The translations under genes were made by a program, and so were the position numbers. Below are positions 16,392-24,986 of a stretch of 45,482 nucleotides of DNA, piece by piece. The stretch is from assembly GCA_002292375.1 (NCBI GenBank), contig DBBV01000015.1, positions 1 through 45,482 on the forward strand, in the 5' to 3' direction. The notes beneath the pieces were generated by a model that saw only the letters and a program-made list of their open reading frames with translations, made no database searches and was not told where the DNA came from. Position 1 is the first letter of the stretch, and each line of letters starts with the position of its first letter. Source of the DNA: Methylococcaceae bacterium UBA975 (GTDB lineage: Bacteria; Pseudomonadota; Gammaproteobacteria; Methylococcales; Cycloclasticaceae).

Positions 16392-17438
16392 ATGCCTGCA
16401 TTCAAGCCAAGCAACAAAAATCAATGGCAGGACGATTTCGCTTTATTGCTAGAACGCTTTAAAACATTTGACGAGCAACCCGATTTATCGGTGGGCGACA
16501 GTCAAAAGACGTTAATTCACCAGGAAAACAAACTGCGCTTATTTCGTTATTCAGCACGACAAGTCAAACAAAAAAAAACACCTGTTCTCATCGTTTATGC
16601 GCTAGTCAACCGCCCTTATATAACCGATTTGGACCAGGACAGGTCCTTGGTTTTACGTCTTTTAGAAATGGGTTACCCTGTTTATCTCCTCGATTGGGGC
16701 TACCCGGATAGCAGTGATTCGCTGACCGACTTAAATGACTACATTAACGGGCAATTGTACCGTTGTGTACAACAGGTAAAACGCCTCAATCAAATTAAAA
16801 AAATCGACCTACTAGGCATCTGTCAAGGCGGTGTTTTCTCGCTGTGTTATAGCGCGCTCCACCGTAGTGACATTAGAAAGCTGGTGACCTTAGTCACTCC
16901 GGTAGATTTTCACACTAAAGACAATCCCTTATCACTTTGGACTCAACATATAGAGCCGACTGCATTAATCAATACCACTGGCAATATTGCAGGCGATACG
17001 GTTAGCCTATTATTTAAAACCTTAAAACCTTACCAATTAAACCGTGATAATTATCGGCAAATAGAGCACCTCAACAAGAACAAACGGGCACTTGAACACT
17101 TTTTACGGATGGAAAAATGGTTACGCGATAACCCTGATTTAGCCGGTCAAGCCGCTGTTGAGTTTATGCACAGTTTTTATCAGCAAAACAAGTTACACAA
17201 AGGGCAGTTGAGTCTTGCAGACCAAGCGGTAACACTGGCTAATATCCAATGCCCGGTATTAAACCTGTACGCCAAACTTGACCACATCGTGCCACCCAGT
17301 TCGAGCCAAGCACTGGCGCAGCACATTAACCCCGAGCTCTACCAAGAACACGCCTTAGAAGGGGGGCATATTGGCGCTTTCACTAGTTTAAAAACGCAAA
17401 AAAAACTAACCAGTTTACTGGTCAACTGGTTAAGTTAA
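16392..17438 (+). CDS. phaC: PHA synthase catalytic subunit PhaC (class III)
   Basis: About 348 residues from the ATG at 16392, the normal size for class III PhaC. An upstream in-frame start at 16305 would overlap phaE by 71 bases and is less likely. The catalytic cysteine lies in the lipase-like box GICQGG (C144), with Asp297 (KLDHIVPP) and His326 (EGGHIGAF) completing the triad; DWGYPD and LVTPVDFHT are further family blocks. It polymerises hydroxyacyl-CoA into polyester granules. No clear ribosome site precedes this start, so coupling to phaE translation is likely. Confidence 0.92.
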   Translation: MPAFKPSNKNQWQDDFALLLERFKTFDEQPDLSVGDSQKTLIHQENKLRLFRYSARQVKQKKTPVLIVYALVNRPYITDLDQDRSLVLRLLEMGYPVYLLDWGYPDSSDSLTDLNDYINGQLYRCVQQVKRLNQIKKIDLLGICQGGVFSLCYSALHRSDIRKLVTLVTPVDFHTKDNPLSLWTQHIEPTALINTTGNIAGDTVSLLFKTLKPYQLNRDNYRQIEHLNKNKRALEHFLRMEKWLRDNPDLAGQAAVEFMHSFYQQNKLHKGQLSLADQAVTLANIQCPVLNLYAKLDHIVPPSSSQALAQHINPELYQEHALEGGHIGAFTSLKTQKKLTSLLVNWLS

Positions 17439-17442
17439 ACGG

Positions 17443-17703
17443 TTATTTTTCCTTCGATGCTATGTGTAAACTTTGAGTCATCGCATCCCACATGGCCTTT
17501 TGCATTCCCTCAACAGCCGAAAGGTGCTCCGTTGTAGGCATATAAAGCTTCATTAACTCGTCTAAATCATTGGTATCGATAGCGTCGAGCATTCTTTCAC
17601 GAATCTTTTCCATGATTTCTTTTTGCAGCGTTTGCACCTCGGGTAAGCCTAATAGCACCCTCATTTCCTGTGGTGTCGCATCAATTTCTATAGTCGCTTT
17701 CAT
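17443..17703 (-). CDS. Small acidic protein, DUF6489-like, in the PHA cluster
   Basis: An 86-residue protein opening with MKATIEIDATPQEMRVLLGLPEV, then helices containing LQKEIMEKIRERM and MQKAMWDAM. The pattern of a short beta strand, TPxE, LGLPxV and a tryptophan near the end resembles DUF6489 as I remember it, a family of unknown function. It lies convergent to phaC with a 4-base gap and 46 bases downstream of the phasin gene on the same strand, so it is probably expressed with the phasin. A role at PHA granules is suggested only by context. Confidence 0.7.
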   Translation of the reverse strand: MKATIEIDATPQEMRVLLGLPEVQTLQKEIMEKIRERMLDAIDTNDLDELMKLYMPTTEHLSAVEGMQKAMWDAMTQSLHIASKEK

Positions 17704-17749
17704 AGGGGTCTTAATAGATTTTTTTCGTTAACGACATCATCTCACGCGC

Positions 17750-18334
17750 CTATTTTTTGGCGTCACCTTCAGCCCGTGATTGAAGTGGTGGTTTAGGCAT
17801 TTCTAACTTAGGTGCGGGTTTGGCCTTGGGCGCTGCTTTCTTAGTTACCGGTTTGACCGCTGTTTTCTTCGCTGCCGGCTTGGCTGCTGCTTTTTTTGCT
17901 ACCGGCTTGGCCGCTGCTTTCCTCGCTGCAGGTTTGGCCGTTTTTTTCTTAGCTGCAGCCGTTTTTTGAACCGTCGAACTAACCGAGGTTTTCACAGCAA
18001 TGGGCGACACATCGGACAAGCCCTGCTTTATAAGTTCACTCATCGCGTGTTTGGTTTCCATCGCAACTTTTACCGAACTTTGAGCGTTTTTTAACACTTT
18101 CTCAGACAGTTCTTTATACAAGGTCGACTGCATCGCCATTAATTCGGATAATGATTGAGCCTTACTCAGGCTTTTCGCCTTTTCAACGCCACCCTCAAGG
18201 CAACTAGACACCATATCCATTTGCAGTTTGGTGAGTTGTTTCAATGAACTTGTGTTCAATGAATTCAGTTTTTTTAACGATTCCTGCGCTTTTTTGCTGA
18301 GTGCAGTCCATTTTTTTACCATATCATCATTCAT
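17750..18334 (-). CDS. Phasin with histone-like Ala/Lys/Pro tail (PhaF type)
   Basis: About 194 residues from the ATG at 18334, chosen because GGAG lies 8 bases upstream; GTG codons just before are alternatives. Residues 1-115 are helical and amphipathic, with KKWTALSKKAQESLKKL and LSELMAMQSTLYKELSEKV, as in granule-coating phasins. Residues about 127-176 are a lysine/alanine/proline tail built from nine-residue repeats such as AAKPVAKKA. PhaF of Pseudomonas has this same two-part form and ties granules to the nucleoid. The surrounding phaE, phaC and phaB genes support the phasin call. DNA binding by the tail is inference. Confidence 0.85.
   Translation of the reverse strand: MNDDMVKKWTALSKKAQESLKKLNSLNTSSLKQLTKLQMDMVSSCLEGGVEKAKSLSKAQSLSELMAMQSTLYKELSEKVLKNAQSSVKVAMETKHAMSELIKQGLSDVSPIAVKTSVSSTVQKTAAAKKKTAKPAARKAAAKPVAKKAAAKPAAKKTAVKPVTKKAAPKAKPAPKLEMPKPPLQSRAEGDAKK
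17834..17941 (-). repeat. Four tandem nine-residue (27-bp) repeats in the phasin tail
   Basis: The units read TAKPAARKA, AAKPVAKKA, AAKPAAKKT and AVKPVTKKA in a row, followed by a looser APKAKPAPK. Each unit is 27 bases. Such repeats expand and contract easily, so repeat number may vary between strains. Confidence 0.85.
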
Positions 18335-18402
18335 ATACACCACTCCGTGTTGTTTATGGGAATCTTGGTGAATTAATAGCCATTAATGGACTCGCTGTCA
18401 AT

Positions 18403-18432
18403 AAAAAAGGCGATCCTAAGATCGCCTTTTTT
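18403..18432 (-). terminator. Rho-independent terminator of phaB
   Basis: A stem ggcgatc / gatcgcc with loop ctaa is extended by six A and six T on its sides. On the minus strand it ends in a T run. It lies 22 bases after the phaB stop and separates phaB from the phasin gene, so the latter needs its own promoter in about 18335-18400. Confidence 0.9.
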
Positions 18433-18454
18433 ATGACAAATGATAACTCGCTAG

Positions 18455-19201
18455 CTAGAAACTGGTAAACAGACCACCGTTAACAGGAATATTTGCTCCG
18501 GTAATATAGTTGGCTTCACTTGACGCTAAAAACCCAACTGTATTTGCTATTTCAACCGGTTCACCCAATCGCTGCATAGGGATTTGTGAAATCAGGTTGT
18601 TGCGAATACTTTCATCAATCGCCATCACCATACTCGTTGCGATATACCCCGGGCTGACAGAGTTAACAGTAATCCCTTTTCGCGCAACTTCTTGTGCCAA
18701 CGCCATGGTAAAACCGTGCATACCTGCTTTTGCGGCTGAATAATTTGTTTGGCCAAACTGACCACGTTGGCCATTAACTGAAGAAATATTGATGATACGC
18801 CCAAATTCTCTGGACAACATATAATCTAAAACATTCTTAGTCATGTTGTAGACGCCATCCAAGTTGGTTGAAAGAACAGCATCCCAGCTTGATTCATCCA
18901 TATTTTTTAAGAAGCCATCACGCGTAATACCCGCACAATTAACCAACACATTGATAGGCCCATGGGTTTCTTCTACCCTTTTTACCATCGACGCACAGGC
19001 CGCAAAATCAGTTACATCCGCTTCTTCAACAATAAAGTCGAAACCCGCCGCTTTTTGCTCCGCAACCCATTGATCTGCGTTTTCTATTTCTTTATTAAAT
19101 GTTGTTGCGATAACAGTGAAACCATTAGTCGCTAATTTCTTTGAAATTTCCGTGCCAATACCACCTAAGCCACCTGTTACAAGGGCAATAGAATTACTCA
19201 T
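18455..19201 (-). CDS. phaB: Acetoacetyl-CoA reductase PhaB (SDR family)
   Basis: A 248-residue short-chain dehydrogenase with the nucleotide motif GGLGGIGTEI (about 10-19), NCAGITRDG (about 88-96), catalytic Ser in NISSVNGQRGQFGQTNYSAAK (Tyr and Lys of the YxxxK pair included), and SPGYIATSMV. The ITRDG and NGQ-GQFGQTNYSAAKAG pattern is typical of NADPH-dependent acetoacetyl-CoA reductases that make the (R)-3-hydroxybutyryl-CoA monomer for PhaC. The ribosome site AGAGGT lies near the ATG. No phaA thiolase is in the window. Confidence 0.9.
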   Translation of the reverse strand: MSNSIALVTGGLGGIGTEISKKLATNGFTVIATTFNKEIENADQWVAEQKAAGFDFIVEEADVTDFAACASMVKRVEETHGPINVLVNCAGITRDGFLKNMDESSWDAVLSTNLDGVYNMTKNVLDYMLSREFGRIINISSVNGQRGQFGQTNYSAAKAGMHGFTMALAQEVARKGITVNSVSPGYIATSMVMAIDESIRNNLISQIPMQRLGEPVEIANTVGFLASSEANYITGANIPVNGGLFTSF

Positions 19202-19418
19202 ATATTAGTACCTCTGAAGAATTGAAAAACATCGTTATACTGCAATGCAATATATCCTATTGGCTGCTAGTAAGTCAACGAAAACGATAGTTTTCTAACA
19301 ATTGTTAGATTTTTTTAGTCGAACAGAAGACCGCATCAACACGGTGCAATTTACGTTTACAAATTATTTTTTATCCCCGTACAATAAACCACCTATAAAA
19401 CAACGATGGACGCATCAA

Positions 19419-20195
19419 ATGTTATTAGTTATATCGCCAGCTAAAACCTTAGACTTTGAAACCCCTGCTAACACTCAGCAGCATTCGCAACCCTGTTTTC
19501 TGAATGAAGCTGAAACACTTATTGATCAATTAAAAACCTTATCACCTAGCGATGTCTCATCGCTTATGGGAATTAGTGACAAACTGGGTATCTTAAATAG
19601 CAACCGTTTTATACAGTGGCAACTGCCTTTTACACCTACAAACAGTAAGCAGGCACTACTTGCCTTTAAAGGCGATGTGTACGAAGGCTTAAACGCTGAA
19701 TCATTATCAGATAGTGACCTCAGCTGGGCTAATCAACACTTACGTATTTTGTCTGGTTTATATGGCTTACTTAAACCTTTAGATTTAATCCAGGCGTATC
19801 GCCTTGAAATGGGGACACGCTTTGAAAACAAGCAGGGCAAAAATTTATATGCGTTTTGGGACAATAAAATTACCAAACAAATGAACCAAGAAATTGAGGC
19901 CTTAACCAACCCCGTGCTTATCAATCTAGCCTCTAATGAGTACTTTAAAGCAGTCAAACCTAAGCTGTTAAACGCTAATATCATCACCCCTGTCTTTAAA
20001 GACTGGAAAAATGACCGCTATAAAATTATTAGCTTCTACGCCAAAAAAGCACGCGGCATGATGAGCGCTTATATTATTAAGAACCGTATCGAAAACCCTG
20101 ATGCCATTAAAGACTTTGACACCGCCGGTTATCAATACTGTGCAGAAGAGTCCACCAATAATGAATGGGTGTTTTTGAGAAAGTTAGCGGTTTAG
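19419..20195 (+). CDS. yaaA: Peroxide stress protein YaaA
   Basis: 258 residues from the ATG at 19419, exactly the length of E. coli YaaA; an in-frame start 117 bases upstream is not supported by the family. Conserved blocks are LVISPAKTLDFE (2-13), LMGISDKL, FKGDVYEGL, LRILSGLYGLLKPLD, YRLEMGTR, NLASNEYF and SFYAKKARGMM. In E. coli it lowers free iron and protects DNA during peroxide stress and binds DNA. Its end overlaps the convergent hydrolase gene by 4 bases. Confidence 0.94.
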   Translation: MLLVISPAKTLDFETPANTQQHSQPCFLNEAETLIDQLKTLSPSDVSSLMGISDKLGILNSNRFIQWQLPFTPTNSKQALLAFKGDVYEGLNAESLSDSDLSWANQHLRILSGLYGLLKPLDLIQAYRLEMGTRFENKQGKNLYAFWDNKITKQMNQEIEALTNPVLINLASNEYFKAVKPKLLNANIITPVFKDWKNDRYKIISFYAKKARGMMSAYIIKNRIENPDAIKDFDTAGYQYCAEESTNNEWVFLRKLAV

Positions 20196-21157
20196 TCTTC
20201 CAGGGCTTCAGCCTCAAGCGACAAGTACACCTGATACGCATTTTTTCTATTGGCTTCAGCAAACGCTGGTAAATTCGAAAACGCTGACCAATCGGTTCCT
20301 GCATAAGCTTCATCAAAGGCTTGCAGGTCATCGACAGCAAGCGCCATTTGTTGTCGTATATACGCCAAATACCGCCGTGTTAGCGACAAGGTTTTTGCTG
20401 GTTCTGACGCGGCTAAACCATGTCCCGGTATCAAAGCCTGCAATGACTGAAGCTCCATTTTTTCTAACGTTTGCAACCAAAATTTAGTGTGCACACTGCC
20501 TAAAAATGGCACACGCCCTTCAATAATAATGTCGCCAGCAAACAACACGCGGTCGTCTTCAACATACAGCGTCATATCACCGTCAGAATGCGCAGGCCCA
20601 ACCACATTAATTAAAAAGTTAATCCCGCCCAAGCTAAATCGCTCAGCACTTTCAACTATACGATCGGGTTTAAGCAAATACGTAGCGTCATCAACCCAAG
20701 GGTAAAGTGACACACGCCGTTCGTTCAAACGATCTTGCGCGAATGATGAGTCGATATACTTGTAGGCCCCTTTCGGTGCGATAACTTCTGCCCCTAATGC
20801 TTTAAAAACCTGCGCACCTAAAACATGGTCTGCATGGTAATGGCTCACAACGAGTTTAACGATCGGCTGATCAGTGATGCCTTGTATAACTGTAACCAGT
20901 TTTTTCGCCAAAGCAGGCGTTCCCAGCGCATCAAACACAACAACACCCTCGCTAGTAACAACAAAACCCGCATTTGAAATAAAGCCTTCGTTTTCGGTTG
21001 CCATGCCATCTAAACCTTTAACGTACCACGCGTGCTCTGACACTTGAATCGCACTCATAGTCACTTGGCTTACGGCAAAGTCTGTGTCGTCCGATGCCAC
21101 TACCAAGGGACTCACTAAATAAACGAATAGTAAACAGCTAAGTAAATAGGCTTTCAT
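20192..21157 (-). CDS. Secreted metallo-beta-lactamase-fold hydrolase, SoxH-like
   Basis: A 321-residue protein with a signal peptide (1-21, cleavage near VVAS) and a zinc hydrolase core: HYHADH (H106, H108, D110, H111), H190 in GPAHSDGD, D209 in FAGDI and H246 in PGHG. All metal ligands of the fold are present. The arrangement resembles SoxH and the quinoprotein relay system metallohydrolases found in bacteria with PQQ-linked alcohol oxidation, but the true substrate cannot be told. It is followed upstream by rapA on the same strand (19-base gap), with no obvious functional link. Confidence 0.85.
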   Translation of the reverse strand: MKAYLLSCLLFVYLVSPLVVASDDTDFAVSQVTMSAIQVSEHAWYVKGLDGMATENEGFISNAGFVVTSEGVVVFDALGTPALAKKLVTVIQGITDQPIVKLVVSHYHADHVLGAQVFKALGAEVIAPKGAYKYIDSSFAQDRLNERRVSLYPWVDDATYLLKPDRIVESAERFSLGGINFLINVVGPAHSDGDMTLYVEDDRVLFAGDIIIEGRVPFLGSVHTKFWLQTLEKMELQSLQALIPGHGLAASEPAKTLSLTRRYLAYIRQQMALAVDDLQAFDEAYAGTDWSAFSNLPAFAEANRKNAYQVYLSLEAEALED

Positions 21158-21176
21158 GACGATCCCTTACACGATG

Positions 21177-24020
21177 TTAATCAGTCAACAATATAACCCG
21201 AATGGCGTCAAGTTTATACGAAGTCCGCTCAATATGGGCTCGAATATGGCTCATTGCTTCACGTTGTTGTTCAAGCTCCACGTCACGTATATTGGGGTTA
21301 ACCTTAGCCAAGGCTAGCAAACGGTCAAGCGCTGCAGTCTCCTCACGTTCCATGTGTGCAACACTCGTTTCTATCAACGTTTTTTGATGCTCAAGAACAA
21401 GCGTTTCTGCTTTTGCAATCAGGGATTTTATTGCTTCTTGGCCATGCTCAATAATGTTGAGCGCAACTGCTTTTTTAACGAACTGCATACGCGCTGCAAT
21501 GTGTTCAGGTTTTAGAATAGTCGTCATATCTAGACCGTTACTACCTACCACAATACGTTGCATGGTGTGCGGTAAATACCGGTGTAACTGTAAACGTTTA
21601 GGTGCCGGACAGTGGCTGGTGAAAATAGCTTCTAAAATAAGGGTGCCTGCTGGCACTGGCGGTAGGGCCATGGTGCAAAATGTCGAATTACCAAACTCGC
21701 TATTGATAATGTGTTCCATTGCCCCCGTTACCATCGGGTGTTCCCAGGTTAAGAAATGGAAATCTTCACGTGACAAGGCTATTTTTCGATTATAGGTCGC
21801 CGTTAGTCCCTCTTCATTTAAACCAGAAAAAGTTTCGCTTAGCATATGCCCCGTAGGCTTAACCACGATACTATCATCGCTATGGTGCTGTTGTTCAACG
21901 CCAAAGTTTTCGAACACCTTTTCCATATAATCCGATAACTCTAATTGACTGGACGATAGACTCACCGCATCCACGATTGCTTGAGCATCCTCGTGCCTAC
22001 ACGAGTTAAGCTCCAGCATTAAATCCCTGCCTTCTTGCATTTCTTTGCTCGTTTTCTCCAGCAACGCTTGGCTTGTGGTAATGATAGCTTCAAAGTCTGC
22101 CTCGCCATCCTCAATTAACAAGGCATCTTTTAAGGTGCTTTTGACCGCCGCATAAATAGGGTGCCCATTCGAACACACTCGACTAAAAGCTTGTAGACCT
22201 TCGTCATACCAACGCAACAAACGGTGCTGCGCCGACTCTTTTGAATACGGCACATGAATATGCACGGTGCCGGTTTGGCCAATACGGTCTAAACGACCAA
22301 TGCGTTGTTCTAGTAGGTCAGGGTTTAGCGGTAAGTCAAATAAAACCAAATGGTGGGCAAATTGAAAGTTTCGCCCTTCACTACCAATTTCAGAACAAAT
22401 TAAAACCTGCGAACCCGCCTCTAGGTCAGCAAAATAGGCGGCAGCCCTATCTCTAGCAATTAAACTCATGCCTTCATGAAAAACGGCAGATTTTACGCTA
22501 CTGTGCAGTTTTAAAAACTCATGCAACTCCTCGGCCGTTTGTTGCTGCGCACAAATCAATAACACCTTATCGGCTTTATGCTCAGACAACCAGCTTGTTA
22601 GCCACGCTATGCGGGGATCGCTTGCCAACCACTCATCACCCAAGACCACCTCTGGCAGCAGCGCACTAATCAGCGCGGAGACTTGATCCATGCCCGCATA
22701 ATCCACAGCAGGCAGTGAGGCTAATTCATGAACGTGTAACTGGCGCGAGGAAAAGACATCAATATTGTCACGTGTGTTTCTAAACAGCACCCGCCCAGTG
22801 CCATGCCGATCTAACAAGGCCTCTATAAGCCCTTGCACTGACACGTCATCGGCGAGCAAACTCTCTGCACCCAGCCATTGACTTAATTCAGTCGTTAAAC
22901 GGCTGTCTGCTAAGAGCTCTTCTAGGCTTACCGCCATTAACTTTTTGATCAAGTTATTGATCGCTTGGTAGCCTATTTGCTCGTCACGAAACGCCTCAAG
23001 ATCATAGTAACGGTCAGGGTCAAGCAAACGAAGACGGGCAAAATGACTGGTGACACCCAATTGCTCAGGGGTAGCGGTTAGTAGCAGCAGTCCGGGGATG
23101 GTTTTTGCTAATTGCTCAATACAGTCATACTCGGGGCTCACCTTATCGGCATTCCAAAACAAATGATGCGCCTCATCAACGATCATTAAATCCCAGCCAG
23201 CCGATAAGGCTTGCGCATGATAATCATCGTGTTGTGATAAAAAAGATAACTGACACAGCACCAATTGCGCTGTTTCAAAGGGGTTAATATCGCCCTCTTC
23301 AGAAATGGCTTCGCAACGCTCCTGATCTAAAATGGTAAATGACAGATTAAAACGCCGTAATAACTCAACCAGCCACTGGTGAATCAAAGCATCAGGCACC
23401 ACGATTAACACGCGATCAATGGCGCCTGTCAATAATTGTTGATGTAAAATCAAACCCGCCTCAATGGTTTTACCAAGCCCCACTTCATCCGCCAATAACA
23501 CGCGAGCTGCAGCGCGTTGCGTTACCTTGTTAGCAATATAAAATTGATGCGGTAATAATTGAACCCGAGGGCCTGATAAACCATAGTGTTCAAACTGGTC
23601 CAGCTTACGTTGGAACTCCAATGTTTTAAGGCGTAATTCAAATAATTTGTTTTTATCAATTTGGCCTGTAAACAAGCGACTTTGAGGTTTATTAAACGCA
23701 CCCGTGCTACTTAAATCGACTTCGTGCAACACCGCCTGCTCACCTTTGTCATTGCTGCAGAGGTAAATCATGCAATGGTTATGCAACTGAGTTTGTTGAA
23801 CGGTTAACGGAACCCCTTCACTACTGCGCACCACGTCACCCACGCTATACAGTACACGGCTAAGAGGCGCATTATCGAGCGCATAAACTCGAGTTTCTTC
23901 AACTGCCGGGAAGAATAAACTGAGGTGACGCCCTTCAACCGACTCAACAGTACCCAAGCCTAATTCGGTTTCCGAATGACTAACCCAACGCTGCCCAAGG
24001 TGAAAGTTTTGCTGACTCAT
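21177..24020 (-). CDS. rapA: RNA polymerase-associated ATPase RapA
   Basis: A 947-residue Swi2/Snf2-type ATPase close in length to E. coli RapA (968). Two N-terminal Tudor-like regions (RWVSHSETELGLGTVESVEG; YSVGDVVRSSEG) precede the ATPase core: LLADEVGLGKT (175-185), DEAH (282-285), LLTATPEQLG, LICAQQQTAEEL, CSEIGSEGRNFQFAHHLVLFDLP and QRIGRLDRIGQ. The C-terminal RapA-specific region follows. It recycles RNA polymerase after transcription. Nothing unusual seen. Confidence 0.95.
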   Translation of the reverse strand: MSQQNFHLGQRWVSHSETELGLGTVESVEGRHLSLFFPAVEETRVYALDNAPLSRVLYSVGDVVRSSEGVPLTVQQTQLHNHCMIYLCSNDKGEQAVLHEVDLSSTGAFNKPQSRLFTGQIDKNKLFELRLKTLEFQRKLDQFEHYGLSGPRVQLLPHQFYIANKVTQRAAARVLLADEVGLGKTIEAGLILHQQLLTGAIDRVLIVVPDALIHQWLVELLRRFNLSFTILDQERCEAISEEGDINPFETAQLVLCQLSFLSQHDDYHAQALSAGWDLMIVDEAHHLFWNADKVSPEYDCIEQLAKTIPGLLLLTATPEQLGVTSHFARLRLLDPDRYYDLEAFRDEQIGYQAINNLIKKLMAVSLEELLADSRLTTELSQWLGAESLLADDVSVQGLIEALLDRHGTGRVLFRNTRDNIDVFSSRQLHVHELASLPAVDYAGMDQVSALISALLPEVVLGDEWLASDPRIAWLTSWLSEHKADKVLLICAQQQTAEELHEFLKLHSSVKSAVFHEGMSLIARDRAAAYFADLEAGSQVLICSEIGSEGRNFQFAHHLVLFDLPLNPDLLEQRIGRLDRIGQTGTVHIHVPYSKESAQHRLLRWYDEGLQAFSRVCSNGHPIYAAVKSTLKDALLIEDGEADFEAIITTSQALLEKTSKEMQEGRDLMLELNSCRHEDAQAIVDAVSLSSSQLELSDYMEKVFENFGVEQQHHSDDSIVVKPTGHMLSETFSGLNEEGLTATYNRKIALSREDFHFLTWEHPMVTGAMEHIINSEFGNSTFCTMALPPVPAGTLILEAIFTSHCPAPKRLQLHRYLPHTMQRIVVGSNGLDMTTILKPEHIAARMQFVKKAVALNIIEHGQEAIKSLIAKAETLVLEHQKTLIETSVAHMEREETAALDRLLALAKVNPNIRDVELEQQREAMSHIRAHIERTSYKLDAIRVILLTD

Positions 24021-24081
24021 CGACTACATTATCTCCGCGCTGAAGTAAAAGGCGTGGATGATACCCTATGTGTACAGGGTT

Positions 24082-24903
24082 TTAAAACTGCTTATCATCC
24101 AGATCACGTGTTAAGCGAATTTGCGCAGCAATTTCTTCAATAGAAATTGATGTGACATTCAAATAAGGAACTTTTTCCAATTGAAAAATTTCTTCTACTT
24201 GCGAAATTTCACGCTGGCAGGTACGTAATGAGGCATACGGGCTACCCGGGCGTCTTTCTTCGCGAATACGGCTTAATTGGTCGGCTGCAATGGTCAGTCC
24301 AAACAACTTATCTTTAAACGGTTTAATCGCTTTTGGCAGCTGCGTATTATCTAAATCACCGTCAGTAATAGGGAAATTAGCCGGGAAAATACCGTACTGA
24401 AGTGCTAAGTACAAAGACGTTGGTGTTTTTCCGGTACGCGATACACCCACTAAAATCACATCGGCCATTTCATAATGATCTAAGCGTGCGCCGTCGTCAT
24501 TCACCAAGGCATAATTTACCGCTCGAATACGAGACTCGTACGAATTTCTATCAACCAGACCATGACTTTTACCCGCAACATGTGATGACTCCTGACTTAA
24601 ATCCGCCTCCATCCTAGTGATATAATCATTAAATAAATCATAAAAAAGACAATCACTTAAAGAAATTATCTCACGTAACTTATCATCTGTAAAAGTGCTA
24701 AAAACAATTGGCCGCTCTTCACTATTGGCACTGACTTTATTGATTCGATCTCTCACTTCAAGAGCCCTTTTTTCGGTATCAATAAAGGGGATAACGTGGC
24801 GTTCTTGTTTAACACTCTCGAATTGTGTCATCAGTGTATTGCCCAGCGTTTCTGCGGTAATCGCCGTTCGGTCAGAGACAAAAAAGATTATTCTATTTTT
24901 CAT
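24082..24903 (-). CDS. ppsR: PEP synthase regulatory kinase/pyrophosphorylase (DUF299)
   Basis: 273 residues from the ATG at 24903; in-frame codons further upstream run into ppsA and are not used. Family blocks are FFVSDRTAITAETLGNTL (7-24), the P-loop GVSRTGKTPTSLYLA (153-167), and PGSPYASLRTCQREI near the end. The enzyme both phosphorylates PEP synthase with ADP and removes the phosphate with Pi, switching it off and on. It is divergent from its target ppsA with an 83-base shared promoter region, the classic arrangement. Confidence 0.94.
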   Translation of the reverse strand: MKNRIIFFVSDRTAITAETLGNTLMTQFESVKQERHVIPFIDTEKRALEVRDRINKVSANSEERPIVFSTFTDDKLREIISLSDCLFYDLFNDYITRMEADLSQESSHVAGKSHGLVDRNSYESRIRAVNYALVNDDGARLDHYEMADVILVGVSRTGKTPTSLYLALQYGIFPANFPITDGDLDNTQLPKAIKPFKDKLFGLTIAADQLSRIREERRPGSPYASLRTCQREISQVEEIFQLEKVPYLNVTSISIEEIAAQIRLTRDLDDKQF

Positions 24904-24986
24904 TAACGATTCATTAATTATTAAGCGTGGTTTTTTGTTAAAATGCTTGATTACATTAAATTCTAAACTAAACCGAGGATAGAAAG

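Noticed and set aside
17408..17431. Inverted repeat aaccagtt / aactggtt in the end of phaC as a terminator
   Set aside because: It lies inside coding sequence, has competing pairings and is followed by only a weak T tract separated by several bases.
24062..24082. Small hairpin accct / agggt after ppsR
   Set aside because: Only 5 bp and no T tract on the minus strand, so it does not qualify as a terminator.
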